Positions 12,081 to 24,822 of a stretch of DNA of 64,000 nucleotides are shown piece after piece. This DNA comes from Arabidopsis thaliana (Eukaryota > Streptophyta > Magnoliopsida > Brassicales > Brassicaceae). The position numbers were made by a program, and so were the translations under genes. The notes beneath the pieces were generated by a model. It did no database searches and was not told where the DNA came from. It was given only the letters and a program-made list of their open reading frames with translations. Location: assembly GCF_000001735.4 (NCBI RefSeq), contig NC_003075.7:17237001-17301000 (forward strand). The letters run 5' to 3'. The number at the start of each line of letters is the position of its first letter. Position 1 is the first letter of the stretch.

Positions 12081-13275
12081 AGATGAACTCCACCTTAATT
12101 TCTGTCTATTATTCTAAAAAAATTGTTTACTTAAAATGATGATGTTAGTATTAATTAAAATGATGTTAGATGACGTTCCAAGTAATTCTTACCATTTTTA
12201 TTGTCAAAACAATTACTTCGCTGACCTGTATTTAATTGTGAATGTAAAATAATACATTTGACATCATACATGTGGATTATTTCATTTTAAATTACCATTT
12301 TTTTGTTTATTGGATCGCATATTGGTCAAATTTTGGGTCCTCGCGTGGGTCCAGTCCAGACGAAAAGACTGCGTTATCACCAAAAGATTTTAATCAAAAT
12401 TACCTACAGAAATCTAATCTGAATAAAAAAAACTGTAAATGGTGATCAAAACCGCACCCAAAACCGTACCGCAACAGTGCTATAACAGTATTAAAATCTC
12501 TATTTATACATATGTATTTATGTATTTTCGTTAATATTTAAACCGTACCGCATTTTTTCCGCACTGTAAAACGCAGTCACCGTTCGGAGTCTGAGAATGC
12601 TAATCTCTAGTAGAAAGAAACTAATCAACAATGCAACATGTTATGTCGCGTTTTTTTTGGTGTTAAAGTTTTCTGTTGTGCCCAACAATTTCACTTAAAA
12701 AGTTTATATTCAAACAGACATTTCTGGAAAAAATAAACATGTATAGAAGAGAGAGTGTAGTAGTCACATCACACGCCATTAGCTAGAGAGAGGGACGGAA
12801 TACTTTCTTTTCTTGTGACCACATCCTTCGCAAACGCAAATTATCAACAATGTATAAAGACTTGTTCGTCTCCATTTGTTGACTGGTCCATCTTTTATTC
12901 TTCTTTCACTCGCTAAAAAATCTAATAGAGTATCTTTTCTAAAAGAAGCCAAAGAATGGGAGAAGATTTCTTAATGATGATATTATAGAAGAAATATTCA
13001 AGCATGGAAAGTTCAAAAGAGTGTTATCTGGCTTTATCTAGATCTAAATTAGATAATAGTGCTACTATTGACGACACACTTGATGTAAAATATTGTTAGT
13101 TGTTGGTAGTAGATATCATGGGTTAAAGATTTAATTTGATTTTTGTTTCTTAAGTGTGTTTTAAAAAATAGCATGGGTGTTTTTGTTTTCTTTTTTTGAA
13201 ATGGAAAATGATAAAGGTGTGTCGTAATATGGACACAACATCAATGTCCATATGTGAAGCCCAAGATGACTCGTC

Positions 13276-13498
13276 ATTGGCCAAATTAATCAGAAAACGA
13301 GTCAAATGGTTTTGTTGTGATGTGAACTGTTTTAGGGTTATAAACTCCTTCATTGGCCAAATCAAATAAAAGCTTCAAGCTTGATTGTGATGTAAACTGC
13401 TTGAGGGTTTAATTAGGCTTACTGACCAAATCACTAAATTATTTAAGTTTTAGGTAAATTTTTGTTGTCATTTTGTTATTGGCCAAATGAATAGGTAC
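13276..13498. repeat. Degenerate minisatellite, about four units of 57-79 bp
   Basis: The word ATTGGCCAAAT or a close variant recurs at 13276, 13352, 13431 and 13488. Between these, a second word (TTGTGATGTGAACTG or TTGTGATGTAAACTG) recurs about 70 bp apart. The units are diverged and of uneven length. Confidence 0.6.
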
Positions 13499-14423
13499 CT
13501 ACTCATTGACAAGTGAAAGCTACTCTCAGTCTCACAACAAGTACACTTCTTGATTAATTGTGAATGACTTTAGATAATACATCAACATAATTTTTTGATG
13601 TTTTTCACCCACATGATAATCAAAATTGAAAATTTTCCAAGTTTTGGTAAGGCACGCGTTTAGAGTAGGTGGTAGACCTGTTTAGATTCAGTAGATGTAT
13701 AGGTTAGATGAAAGTACATCTTACGCTAAACCTGTTTGTTAGATGCCTTTTATAGTTTTATAGAACAATATTAAGCATCTTCTTATTTTTATACTATATG
13801 ATAACGTAGTACTAAAAACCATAACGTAACTACCTGTATATTATCAAGAAAAAGGCACATTTAAGGGGGAAAATAGTTCTTTTTAAACTAGTGGCAGCTA
13901 CAAGGCCCATGACAAGTTAATGATCAATGGATCTCAAGCCCACTAATAGTATTAGATTAATAGATAATTAATGGACCGTATGAAATTTCTTAATTGCCAA
14001 GTTGATGAAACAGCTATAAATAGAAAATTCGATGATTTGGTGATTTTTTTTAAAATATAACAAACAGATTGATTAATAGAAAATTGTGTGGTTTTATGTA
14101 TAATAATACTTTTCACAATCTTTTCTTTTCTTCATATAAACAAAACAGTCAAAAGAAGAATTTATGAAATTGTTAACAAATTTATAGCCATGGCCGGAAA
14201 GTTGGATTGAGCCCAAAATTTTGATTAGTCTTCGATGCAAATGTAATCACCAAGAGATATTTTCTTAGGAATTATGTTAGCTCTTTTCCAATCTTATAAC
14301 ATCATGTAGTGTTTTTTGGTTATCCCTATTCGGATAGTTCGAGATATTTTTCTTTGGTCAACTTTTTTTTTTCTCAAACTTTCATCCGCATTAAACTTTT
14401 TGTAACGCACATATTCACTTACG

Positions 14424-14596
14424 TCATCCCAATCGAATTTTCAATATTATACATGGAAGCAAAATTTAAGTGAATAAGTTTGATTATTACGATTAACGCA
14501 GTCATATCATCCTAAACGAATTTACAATATTATACATGGAAACAAAATTTATTAAGTGAATAGTTTGATTATTACGATTAACGCAGTCATATCATC
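14424..14596. repeat. Tandem duplication with 85-bp period
   Basis: Two adjacent copies share CAATATTATACATGGAA and GATTATTACGATTAACGCAG. The second of these words occurs at about 14482 and about 14567, giving the 85-bp period. A few small indels separate the copies. Confidence 0.85.
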
Positions 14597-15605
14597 CTAC
14601 TTTTCAACTCTAATCGTATATATATACGATTACTACATTTCCGTTACGTAAAAAGAAAAAAAATTAACAAAAAAAGTAACACGAAAATAAAATTATTACA
14701 TGTATCCAGATTTTTTTCGTGTATTCAAAAATGATTTGGCGGCTTTTACTTTTTACTTACAATATTGCAGCCAAAATAGTCGTCTCCGGACAATTACGTG
14801 CAGTGTCAGGAGGCAAAATGAATTATTTTTGTAATACTACATTGTATTTTATCCCCAAAAACAGAAGTTAAGGTTCTGATGTTTATGATGACATCAAAAT
14901 ACGTGGATTCGGGAACATATATGGTAATTAAACAATGGAAATTTCATTTGCATGCATTTAATTTGTGCCCCCATAATAACGCCACCATGAGATTTCTTTA
15001 TATTTAACCTCGAAAAGAAGTAATTAAGAGCATCTTCGAAACGTCAAATGAGGTCCACTTCAAAAGGATCAGGTAAGATCGGAATCTAATCAAATAAAGA
15101 AGAAAAGAGAATTTGTCCCCCCTATGGACTGAGACAACAACAATATTATTAGTCCCGTCATTAGATAGGGAGGTAGTACTATTAGTCCATACTGTAATAT
15201 ATATACAGTATTAGGAACCCCACATTATACGTAAAAAATATCCGCAAATGCATTGTTAATTGAGTACGTTGAACATTGACATATAGGTTAAATGGGTATA
15301 GGGTAAAACCCCATATATGGCCTGTTCAAATAATGAAATCGTTATCAAAATCACTGGAAAAAGCAAGTTTTTCGTTCTTAAGAAATCATAATAAACCTAA
15401 CTGATCAAACCCAACGTAATCTCAACGTATTTTGGGTACAAATTTGCTATAAGAAATCACATGACTAGCCAAAAGCGGACATAGAAACAACTTATTCATA
15501 CAAAACTTGGAAGCAGGAATAGTTTAGACGTTCGTAATGGAAGAGTAATGAATGTGAGTGCTTAGCATAAGCAATGAAGGCGTAGACGTGAAGTTACGGA
15601 TCCAA

Positions 15606-15989
15606 ATGGAAGAGTCCAAAGAAATATTCCAAGAAGGCAAGTTGTTGAGTGGGAAGATGAAGTTGAAAGGAGATGAGTATCTGCCAAAAGAATGTTTTAT
15701 CACAAAGCTTAGAATAGAGACCAAAAGGGTACTACGAGAGCTGATATTTTTAAACTTTTTGGAGAAGAAATACAGTCCATATCTTCATCTTTTTGTTATT
15801 TTATATCTTATAATAATAAGTACAATAAAACATAGCGAGTGGAGAGGGATCAGAGTAGTTAAACAATTAATGTCCAAAACAAAGGAGCAGAAGAAGCGTA
15901 GGAAAGGCGCAGATGTCGTCGATAAAATTCATCTACGAGATCTTCCCAAGATTTGGAATTTGTCCACTTGTATTGCCACTCAATGTTAA
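15606..15989 (+). CDS. Hypothetical ORF, 127 codons, doubtful
   Basis: An ATG-initiated frame runs to 15989. The first 40 or so codons (MEESKEIFQEGKLLSGKMKL onward) have plausible protein composition. The middle is hydrophobic (LFVILYLIIISTI) and the tail is basic (KTKEQKKRRKG). I recognise no family. It sits alone in the gap between PUB5 and RL3, where I recall an unknown-protein locus (At4g36560) being annotated, but I cannot confirm this is it. Some or all of it could be chance. Confidence 0.25.
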   Translation: MEESKEIFQEGKLLSGKMKLKGDEYLPKECFITKLRIETKRVLRELIFLNFLEKKYSPYLHLFVILYLIIISTIKHSEWRGIRVVKQLMSKTKEQKKRRKGADVVDKIHLRDLPKIWNLSTCIATQC

Positions 15990-15999
15990 ATAAGAGAGA

Positions 16000-17600
16000 A
16001 ATATAAACAAGAACACCTGAATATCCTCGAAAAGGTGCTGTTTTTTTTCTTTTCTTTTTTTCGTTTGTGTCATGCATTACTAAACCAAAGCTAAATATGC
16101 ATCTCGTATATGAACAAACTAAACACACACACAAAAAAAAAAAAAAAAAAAACACTTTGTTGGAGTGTCTTTGTAAAAGTACTTAATTTATATCTTACGC
16201 TTGTGTATATCTTTAGAATTACTATCATTAAAATATCTTTTAAGGGTTATACACAAAAATAATTCTGTTAAGTTTTAATAAAGTTGCAAACAAATAATAT
16301 GACAAGTATTGACAATTTTTCGTACAGAACTGTTTCAACTCATTCTCCGGATTTTATGTATATAAAATTAATTTTTAATTAAGCATTAGAAAACATTTTG
16401 AAATAGAACAATTTCTAGAATTTTATCTCCATGCTTTACAGTTTTATATCCACGTTAATTTTTTTTATGCATGCGCCAAACGGAGTACATCTTTAAAAAG
16501 GAGTGGTATGCAACAAAAGTAGCTGCTCAAGTTTACTATAAGGTTTAAATCAGCCAATCTTCTTAGCCCATTTTAAGAAAAGAATGACAAAGCAAATATT
16601 CCTATACCTATAAAAGATAAATATTGACTAATTTGATGACGAATTAATCAATAATACTATAACCTAACAAGGTTCGGTTCTTATCATCTTATGGTTGCCA
16701 AAGAATGTTTTTGTGATCACGGTCCAGAGGATTACATGTTTAGGGGCTAATCTTTCATTATTAATTAAGCCAAATCACTTCTTAGTACTACTCTGATATT
16801 TGTCTTCTCATTGGAAGGAATATAATTTAAAGCTAAAGAGCATCAAGCCATGTAAAGAGTTTGATGATATTCACTAATAAGGGTTGCATGCACGAGTTTC
16901 TGTTCTTATCAACAGATGCTCAACACGAGCCAAATGTATAAAAGAGATCACTCAGATAATTCTATTACCAAATTTGCTATAAGAGCCATGAGACAAGAAT
17001 GGCAAGAATCGACGAAGTGGGATTGTGTTTTATTTTTATGACATTACCAAATGACTTCGACTATATATGGCATCTACGAAAAGACATATCATCACTAACC
17101 TATCCATCATAAACAGATATTTGATATTTCCAATCAAAATGGATGGAGATCAAAAGAAGCATCAAACATAATCTAACAATGTCATGTGTTTATAATAAGC
17201 ATCCGATACTACGGTCTAGTGATGACTAGATCTATACAAGAGCCTTAAAGAGGTAAGGGAAGGTCCACAAACATGCATGGGTTACTGACTTAGTCGTTTA
17301 CTGTACGGAAATATAGTAGCAATTAATACAAAAGAAAAACGGGGAAGAAAACATCTTATATTTCTCTATTGCAAGGTCAAGGAATCTCAAGTTTCATTGG
17401 ATTGTTTCACAATTGTGTGTACCTTCTCTAAGACTTTATGTGGTTGCTAAAAGAAATAGTCACTCTCTTAAAGTATATATTCTTCCAACTGGCTTAACCC
17501 CACACCATGCTTTTTCCTCCTACTTATAAGGAGCTTCTCCTTCTCTTAGCTAACCAAATCAACTCCTTTTTTATCAAGTCATAGATACATCTTCCTTCTT
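16000..17600. promoter_or_regulatory. Upstream region of RL3, no gene seen
   Basis: This AT-rich DNA has a CA/A-rich microsatellite at 16123-16152 and an evening-element-like AAAATATCT near 16230. The last 150 bp before the RL3 start are pyrimidine-rich, consistent with a 5' leader, with a likely TATA region around 17522. No open frame looks coding. Confidence 0.4.
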
Positions 17601-17659
17601 ATTTTTTTCTCCCTCCCAAGAAGCAGATCTTGTACTCTCGATATACATACTTATTTTAT

Positions 17660-17906
17660 ATGGCTTCCAACTCAATGAGCTCTAGCGCTTCTTGGACACG
17701 TAAGGAGAACAAATTATTTGAAAGGGCGTTGGCTACATATGACCAGGACACTCCTGACCGTTGGCATAACGTTGCAAGAGCCGTTGGCGGCAAATCAGCT
17801 GAAGAAGTAAGGCGACACTACGAGCCTCCTCATTAGGGATGTCAATGACATTGAGTCAGGGCGTTATCCACATCCCAATTACCGTTCAAATGGAAACAAC
17901 CACTGA
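17660..17906 (+). CDS. RL3: RADIALIS-like single-MYB (SANT) protein RL3, with an apparent one-base frame break
   Basis: The protein starts [20 protein letters not shown] and continues through a SANT/MYB domain with the expected tryptophans (SWTRKE and DRWHNVA) to [11 protein letters not shown]. Here the frame reads PPH and stops at 17836 (58 aa). Skipping one C at about 17825-17826 restores the usual family continuation [20 protein letters not shown] and ends at 17906 (81 aa), close to the normal size of RAD-like proteins. RAD-like proteins are small MYB factors that compete with larger MYBs for partners. A likely 3' UTR intron runs from about 17936 to 18596 (AAAAG/GTAAAC to TTGCAG/GCTCT). 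Whether the 58-aa or the 81-aa form is made depends on whether the extra C is real. Confidence 0.85.
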
Positions 17907-18659
17907 AAGCATTAAAGGAACTCCAAAAGGTAAACAGAATATCACAACAATTATCCATAAGAAAGCATTCATAAATAATAGACATGCACTCTCCAGTTTC
18001 TTATGCGTGTCTTCTTGTTTCACCAGGCCAGAGAAAAAAAAAATCTAGCTTTATGATATAGTAAACACCACCGTTTCCCATATCTATGAACTGTCCCAAC
18101 TTCTAACTGTGGGGCCAAAAGCAATCTAGTAACAGAGAATTCAAAAGTTAGTTTTGTCAAGTTCTTGAAATTGATCATTAGCCCATTAGCTCTATATATA
18201 TATATAAAAAGTCATAGACGCAAAAAGCCATTTCCTGGTGAAAAGATGAAAAGCTTCCATCCATCTTTTTATATGTCTTTTAGCAAACAAAAATCAAAGT
18301 CCCACATAGTGATAGGCTGATAGCATGTTCCATGTTTCTTGTCTTTACCATTGCAAAAACTACTCCACTTACATAGATAGTATTTTGCCCCCAAAAAACA
18401 AAAACATAAATAGTATAACGTAACCCCCTTCTCTACTAACTTTTGGTTAGCCTATAGTTAAAGTTCAGAATTATTAAAATTGCTAAATTTGTGTAACAAG
18501 ATTATCTAGCTGATTTCTTCATTTTGATATCTACATCTTTTTAGTCTTTTGAAGTAGTTAACTCATCTGGATTTTATGTCTTGCAGGCTCTACTGAAGTG
18601 GACATGGTTCCAAAACCATTCACAAAGCACATCTAAGCAAAGATATCTAAATGTATTTA

Positions 18660-20957
18660 CTTGTTTTTGTGTTACGAATATGTAAGAATTATCTAAATCA
18701 ATCAATGTGGTTTCATATAGTATAAAGTATTAACAATCGGACAAACTATAGTTCTCCTTGAATTCCATCCATACACAAATCTTTACAAATCGATCTAAGT
18801 CTAACAAACAAGATCGATAGGCCAAATATCAAAACTCCTGAAAAAACGATTCAGAACATGTTTTGATTCACTTTTGCACTCATCTCGTCGTTTTGGCGCG
18901 TAGCCTGATGAGAATCTCCATGAACATTGTAATTTGAGGAAATTTGATACGGTTTCGCAGAAAAATCAAGAGATCATCAAATAAAAGTAATAGAGTAGAA
19001 AATTGTGTATTTACTTACGGATAAATCAATACTGGATCGTTTAGTTCTCGTCAGATACCTCATATACACGCGTCTGTGTTTGGGGGGAAACTTTTTGCAT
19101 GGGATGTAATTTGAATACAAACGGGCTAAAATCGACGGTGGTCATAACTATTGTCCCCGAAAATGTAGCGTTCTTATTTTGTTTTGTTTTTTTAACTTTC
19201 GTTGTCATATAAATATCATAGCTTTATTTATGGTTTTCGTTTATAATATTTGCGTTGATGAAAATTAAAACAACTACTATAACTAAGGAGAGTACATGCA
19301 CTCATGCATGCATGCAAACACGGCATATCGTAAAATTGTAAATAAGCAAATTCATTTATCGTGTGTTTTTAAAACAAACAAAAAATGTTATTTTTATAAG
19401 ATAAAACACTATTTTACAAGATATTATAATATTTTTATTTTTAAGTGATAAAGAGTAACAGAAACGATAGATTACCTATTACAATTTTTCTTAATACTAA
19501 ATTTGAAAGTCAAGATGAGAGGTCCCTATTGAGCTATAAACTTTTTGTCAATTTGATTCATCTCGAGTATTATTCGTTTTGTGCAAAAAAATAATAAAAA
19601 AATACATTACATATACCTTTCTAAAAGAAAAGAAGAGCTCAAGAGGGGTATATATATTCTGTAATATGTTAGAGCACATGCCTTGTATACCGAAAAATTG
19701 CGACCCATATATGAACCATGACGGATAATTGGATTTATACAGTCCATATTAATAATTACAATTCGAATTCGTTTAAGAAAAAGAAAAGACAAACTATTAT
19801 CTGTTTTTTTCTGAAAAAGAGAGACATTATTCTGTAATATTTTAAAGCACAAGTCTCGTATATATTCCTGGCACAAAATAGCGACCCATAGTCCCATACT
19901 AACAACAATGAAGAACTAAATAAATAAAAATTTGAAAACTAAAAAACCGTAAATGTCTTTCAGTTATTTATAGAAAATACTGCGTTCAAAATCGTTGCAA
20001 GTAGAACTAGACAAGAACTAACGTTTTTTTCAAAAAAAAGCATTAAACAAAAGATAATTTTACAGTCAAAGTGATTAAAGTTGTGGATTTTTTTATACGG
20101 TGCATGCATAACCATTTATTTCAACTTCGAACTTCATCTTTCAACTAAATGGATGAAATTACAATTATATAAAAAAAAAAATGTTTAGTTTAAAATTATG
20201 TAGTATAATTAAGTGGATTAGATTTGTACTTAAAAATATGACAAAAATAGTAGAATATAGCCGATATTTTAAACTTATAAAAATTTCAAGTACGTACGTT
20301 CGAATAATCCTTATATCCATAATCCACTAGCTCAAATGGTGTGTTTTTGTTTGATATTCCTGCGAGAATATACTAATCAGTATTTGGTCGTTTTAATAAT
20401 TTGAATGTGGATTGTGGAATAATTTCTTCTAACTATATTAATTATCTGAAGAACAATTATCTTACGTACCCGTGATCTACACAAACGGAATCTTATAAAT
20501 ATATATCTTTCGTCGCTGAGTGGAGGAGAACAAAACTTAGCAAACTTCAAACATTTTTTTAAAAACCAAAATTTTACACTAATGGTTTAGTCGTGGTTCG
20601 AGTTAAGAAAAAAAAGAATCTGTTTAGAACATGGCCCAATAATAGTTCCTATGAAAATATGCTTTTTGATTATTCTCCAAGCAATAATAAGCCCAATTAT
20701 ATTTAGGCCCAGATCTGCTTTTTGATTATTCTCCAAGCAAAGTAAACTTATACGGTCGAGATTTTATTATCATTTTATTTTTTGTCCTTTTGAAAAATAC
20801 CGTTTAAACCCTAAAAGCTAGCTGCCACCGTGGGTTTATGGTCGGCAAAACCCAGAAATCGACCATCATTCACCGTCAATTTCCCAACTTTCATGAACCT
20901 TTAGCTCTATTTCTCAATCTCTGAATAAGGGTCAATCTTTTCTTTTTATCAAAATCG
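18660..20957. other. Intergenic region between RL3 and the AAA ATPase
   Basis: No coding frame is seen. An old direct duplication is visible: TTCTGTAATAT, a purine-rich stretch and GCGACCCATA recur in the same order at about 19655-19712 and 19831-19889. ATGCATGC repeats lie near 19302. The last 300 bp contain the promoter of the AAA ATPase gene, with GGCCCA and GCCCAAT elements, a telo-box-like AAACCCTAAA near 20806, and a 25-bp direct repeat listed separately. Confidence 0.5.
20660..20740. repeat. 25-bp direct repeat in the AAA ATPase promoter
   Basis: The 25-bp word beginning TGCTTTTTGATTATTCTCCA is present perfectly at 20660-20684 and 20716-20740. The interval between the copies contains GCCCAAT and AGGCCCA elements, so the duplication brackets site-II-like promoter motifs. 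Confidence 0.9.
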
Positions 20958-23661
20958 ATGGCTGCTTCTAGATTGTGTTCCGCGGCGGCGATAGCTGCTG
21001 CGTTCACTTCAATGTCAATGTCTCAGAACCGTGCTTACGCCGATTCTTCTCGATTCCGGTTTCCTTTCTTTTCTTCTTCTCCTTCTCCTCCTCCGTCAGA
21101 TTCTCCGGCGAATCAATCTTCATCGAAGTCTAAAGCAGAGCCTGATGAGCCTAAAGGATCGGGTTTTGATCCTGAGGCTCTTGAGAGAGCTGCTAAAGCT
21201 CTTAGAGATATCAATAGCTCTCCCCATTCCAAGCAGGTGACCCTTCATATCTATTTAGGGAATGAAATTAGGATTTAGCAAAAATGGTATGAAAAAATTG
21301 GATTTTGATCTGTGGAGATTGGTCTTTTGGTGATTGCAGAATTGGGGTTTCTTCTTAGCTTATTGGGTTCTTGGTTTTTCAATTAGGTGTTTGATCTCAT
21401 GAGGAAGCAGGAGAAAACTCGGTTAGCTGAATTAACGGCAGAGACTTCTCATTACGAAGCTATTCAAGCACACAATGATATTGTGAGTAAACTTGAATTT
21501 TCCATTTTTTCTGCCATTTTTTTTTATCTGATTCTTGACATGATTGCAAAGTAATATGATTTGTTTTATGGGGCATTTGAAATGGGCAGGGCAGACAGCA
21601 GAAATTGGCTGAGGACCAGAGAAATCTTTTGCAGACACAGGCGCAAACCAAAGCGCAAAATCTGCGATATGAGGATGAATTGGCCAGAAAGAGACAGCAG
21701 GTTATTCTTTTTTTCTTATGTGTTCTCGTAGATGGATTAATCTTTCTGAAGTATAAAAATCTTACAAATGATTTTGGTTTGGGAGTAATGTAGACAGATC
21801 ATGAAGCTCAGAGGCATCATAATGTGGAATTGGTTAAGATGCAAGAGGCGTCTTCTATCAGGAAAGAGAAGGCAAAAATCGCCACAGAAGAACAGATCCA
21901 AGCTCAGCATCGCCAAACTGAGAAAGAGAGAGCTGAACTTGAGCGAGAGACGATTCGTGTCAAGGCCATGGCTGAAGCTGAAGGTCGGGCTCATGAAGCC
22001 AAACTTACTGAAGAGCAAAACAGAAGATTGCTTATGGAAAGGATTAATGGTGAAAGAGAGAAGTGGCTTGCTGCAATCAACACAATGTTCAGTCACATCG
22101 AAGGTATGGAAACTGATAAATCAAGAAAAATATATCTTTTTGCTTTTGATTTTGAATAAGGAAAGATCAGTTCTTTTTGTTCCTTTTGCTTACTTCTATA
22201 TGAAATTGGCAGGGGGATTCAGGACCTTATTAACTGATCGAAATAAGCTGATTATGACTGTTGGAGGAGCTACTGCATTAGCTGCAGGGGTTTATACAAC
22301 TCGGTATGCATCTCCGAACCAAATAAGCTATTGGATATTATGGGATTCTCTGAACCAGTCTGATTTGACTCAAGTGATCTTAGATTCTTTTATCATTTTC
22401 TAATGTAATCTATTTCATGAATCTTTTTGTGTTTGACAGTGAAGGAGCTAGAGTTACATGGGGTTATATTAATAGGATGCTTGGACAACCGTCACTTATT
22501 CGAGAATCTTCCATGCGTAGATTTCCATGGACAGGCTCAGTGTCTCAATTTAAGAACAGGATCTCAGGGGCTGCAGCAGCTTCTGCAGCAGAAGGCAAAA
22601 AGCCGCTTGATAATGTAATTCTCCATACTTCTTTGAAGAAACGAATCGAGCGTCTCGCTAGAGCTACAGCAAACACCAAATCCCATCAAGCACCATTCCG
22701 CAACATGATGTTTTATGGACCTCCTGGTACCGGTAAAACTATGGTGGCAAGGGAAATAGCTCGGAAATCGGTGAGTTATTATCAAAACTATGGTAGTAGC
22801 TTTGTTAGTACCGTCTTCATGAGTTCTTAGATACAATTATTTGTTGCAGGGTCTGGATTATGCTATGATGACAGGAGGTGATGTTGCTCCCTTGGGATCA
22901 CAAGCTGTTACTAAAATCCATCAGATATTTGATTGGGCTAAGAAATCGAACAAAGGCTTACTTCTTTTCATTGATGAAGCCGATGCTTTTCTATGCGAGT
23001 AAGATCTCCTTCTCTTCTTTACAAGGATTAGTGGATGTTTTAGCGTTTTAGGTTTTTGACAGTAATATGACAAAAAGATTGCAACTTTTTCTCTTGGTTT
23101 CAAGAAAGATGATTCCTTTTTCTTTGCAGGCGTAACAGCACTTACATGAGTGAGGCTCAACGTAGTGCTCTGAACGCTTTGCTCTTCCGAACTGGTGATC
23201 AATCTCGGGACATTGTTCTTGTCTTGGCTACAAACAGACGTGGAGATCTCGATAGTGCGGTTACAGACAGGATTGATGAAGTCATTGAGTTCCCACTTCC
23301 AGGGGAAGAAGAACGTTTCAAGCTTCTCAATCTCTATCTCAACAAATATCTAAAGATGGGTGATAACAACGAAGACACAAAACCGAAATGGAGTCATTTG
23401 TTTAAGAAGCTGTCACAGAAGATTACCGTTGAAGAAGACTTAACTGATAAAGTGATTTCTGAGGCTGCAAAGAAGACAGAAGGATTCTCTGGCCGTGAGA
23501 TTGCAAAGCTTGTGGCTGGAGTACAAGCTGGAGTGTACGGACGAGCGGATTGTGTTTTGGATTCACAGCTTTTTAAAGAGATTGTTGAATATAAGGTTGA
23601 AGAACATCACCGAAGGCATATGCTTGCTTCTGAAGGTTTTCAGCCATTACTCTTCTCTTAG
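20958..23661 (+). CDS. ATAD3-type AAA ATPase, 8 exons, 632 aa
   Basis: Exons are 20958-21236, 21387-21482, 21590-21700, 21794-22103, 22213-22303, 22440-22770, 22850-22998 and 23130-23661, summing to 633 codons. The N-terminus is Ala/Arg/Ser-rich, like a mitochondrial presequence. A long charged coiled coil (about residues 90-270) is followed by an apolar segment near [18 protein letters not shown], a probable membrane anchor. The AAA domain has Walker A GPPGTGKT, Walker [10 protein letters not shown] and the sensor/arginine-finger region [20 protein letters not shown]. This order is that of ATAD3, an inner-membrane ATPase linked to nucleoids and membrane contact sites in animals. I recognise it as At4g36580. 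Site-II-like GGCCCA motifs upstream fit a nuclear gene for a mitochondrial protein. Confidence 0.93.
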
Positions 23662-24145
23662 TCATTTGGATTTTGATTATACATGTCATTTACTTGATCA
23701 GAAAGAAGAATCTGATTGTTTTAAAATGAGTCCTAAAATTGAATTTTTAGATTAAACATGTTAAAGAGTTTTACAGAATCTTGAAGTCTTACATATGAAC
23801 ACTTCTCGTTGTTAACATTAGATTCATTTCTGTCTGATGAGGGTTTCTTAAAAAATTGTTTTGTTCATTTGTAAATCTGGTTTGATTTCAGTATATAACA
23901 TTAAGCTTAAATAGCAAAATAAAAATAAAAATATAAGTAAAATTAAAGGATAAATAAATTTATTCTGGATACAAAAATATCCAAAAACAAAGGAAAACAA
24001 ACGACGAATAAAATGAAAAACCAACCAACTGAAACAAATTAAAAGAAAAAACAAACTTAAGTCTCACAATACAAGAACAATCCTAACAGTAACCATAGCC
24101 AAAATAACGCAAATATTGATTAGGATGTTCTTCTAGCTTCAGACT

Positions 24146-24755
24146 CTAGCTCTGGTTGAAGTTGTAACTTGACATGTAGTTCATGTTGGATATCGGAACG
24201 AGAACTCCATCATTGTTGTATCCAAACATTGGTGGTGTATGATTGGGAAACACCATGTTTGGATTATAGTTGAATGCATTTCTTCTTTGATCAAAAAGAT
24301 CAATGCCAACATTACCACCACCAATCACGCCAGAACTTTGACCAAAGTAATTCTGCGAAACATTTACTTGAGAATATTGAGACATTTCTCTTACCAGTTT
24401 CTTTTTCACATCTTGAAGAGCAGATATCAGCTGGTTGGTTTCATTCATGTCGAGATCTTTCACATCTTTTTCATACCAGTTTCCTACTTGTTCTCTGGAT
24501 TCTTTCAATAGGTCCAAAACCATTCTCTTCTGTTTCTCCTTTTCCTGGTTTGCCAGCACCTGCAATGAGATTCATTTCATCATGTTGTGAAAAAAACGAG
24601 ATATGGTTTATATATTTGAACATTTTGAAGAAAACAATCTAACTATGGATACCATTTGATATCTTTAACAATCTAACTATGGATACGATTTGAAAACAAT
24701 CTAACTATTGATGGTCTCTTTTTCCCTTAACAAATTAAGTTATAGACATAGAATT

Positions 24756-24822
<67 letters not shown>

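Larger units (their letters stand above)
11601..15605. other. Gene-poor AT-rich region with degenerate repeats
   Basis: No frame here looks coding. The region holds three old local duplications listed separately. It also has a stretch at about 12450-12590 with repeated ACCGTACCGCA-type words, reminiscent of decayed non-autonomous hAT elements, though I found neither ends nor target-site duplication. It probably holds distal promoter DNA and remnants of small DNA transposons. Confidence 0.5.

Noticed and set aside
12440-12600. Possible hAT-type MITE from ACCGTACCGCA words
   Set aside because: No terminal inverted repeats or 8-bp target-site duplication could be identified, so only mentioned in the intergenic description.
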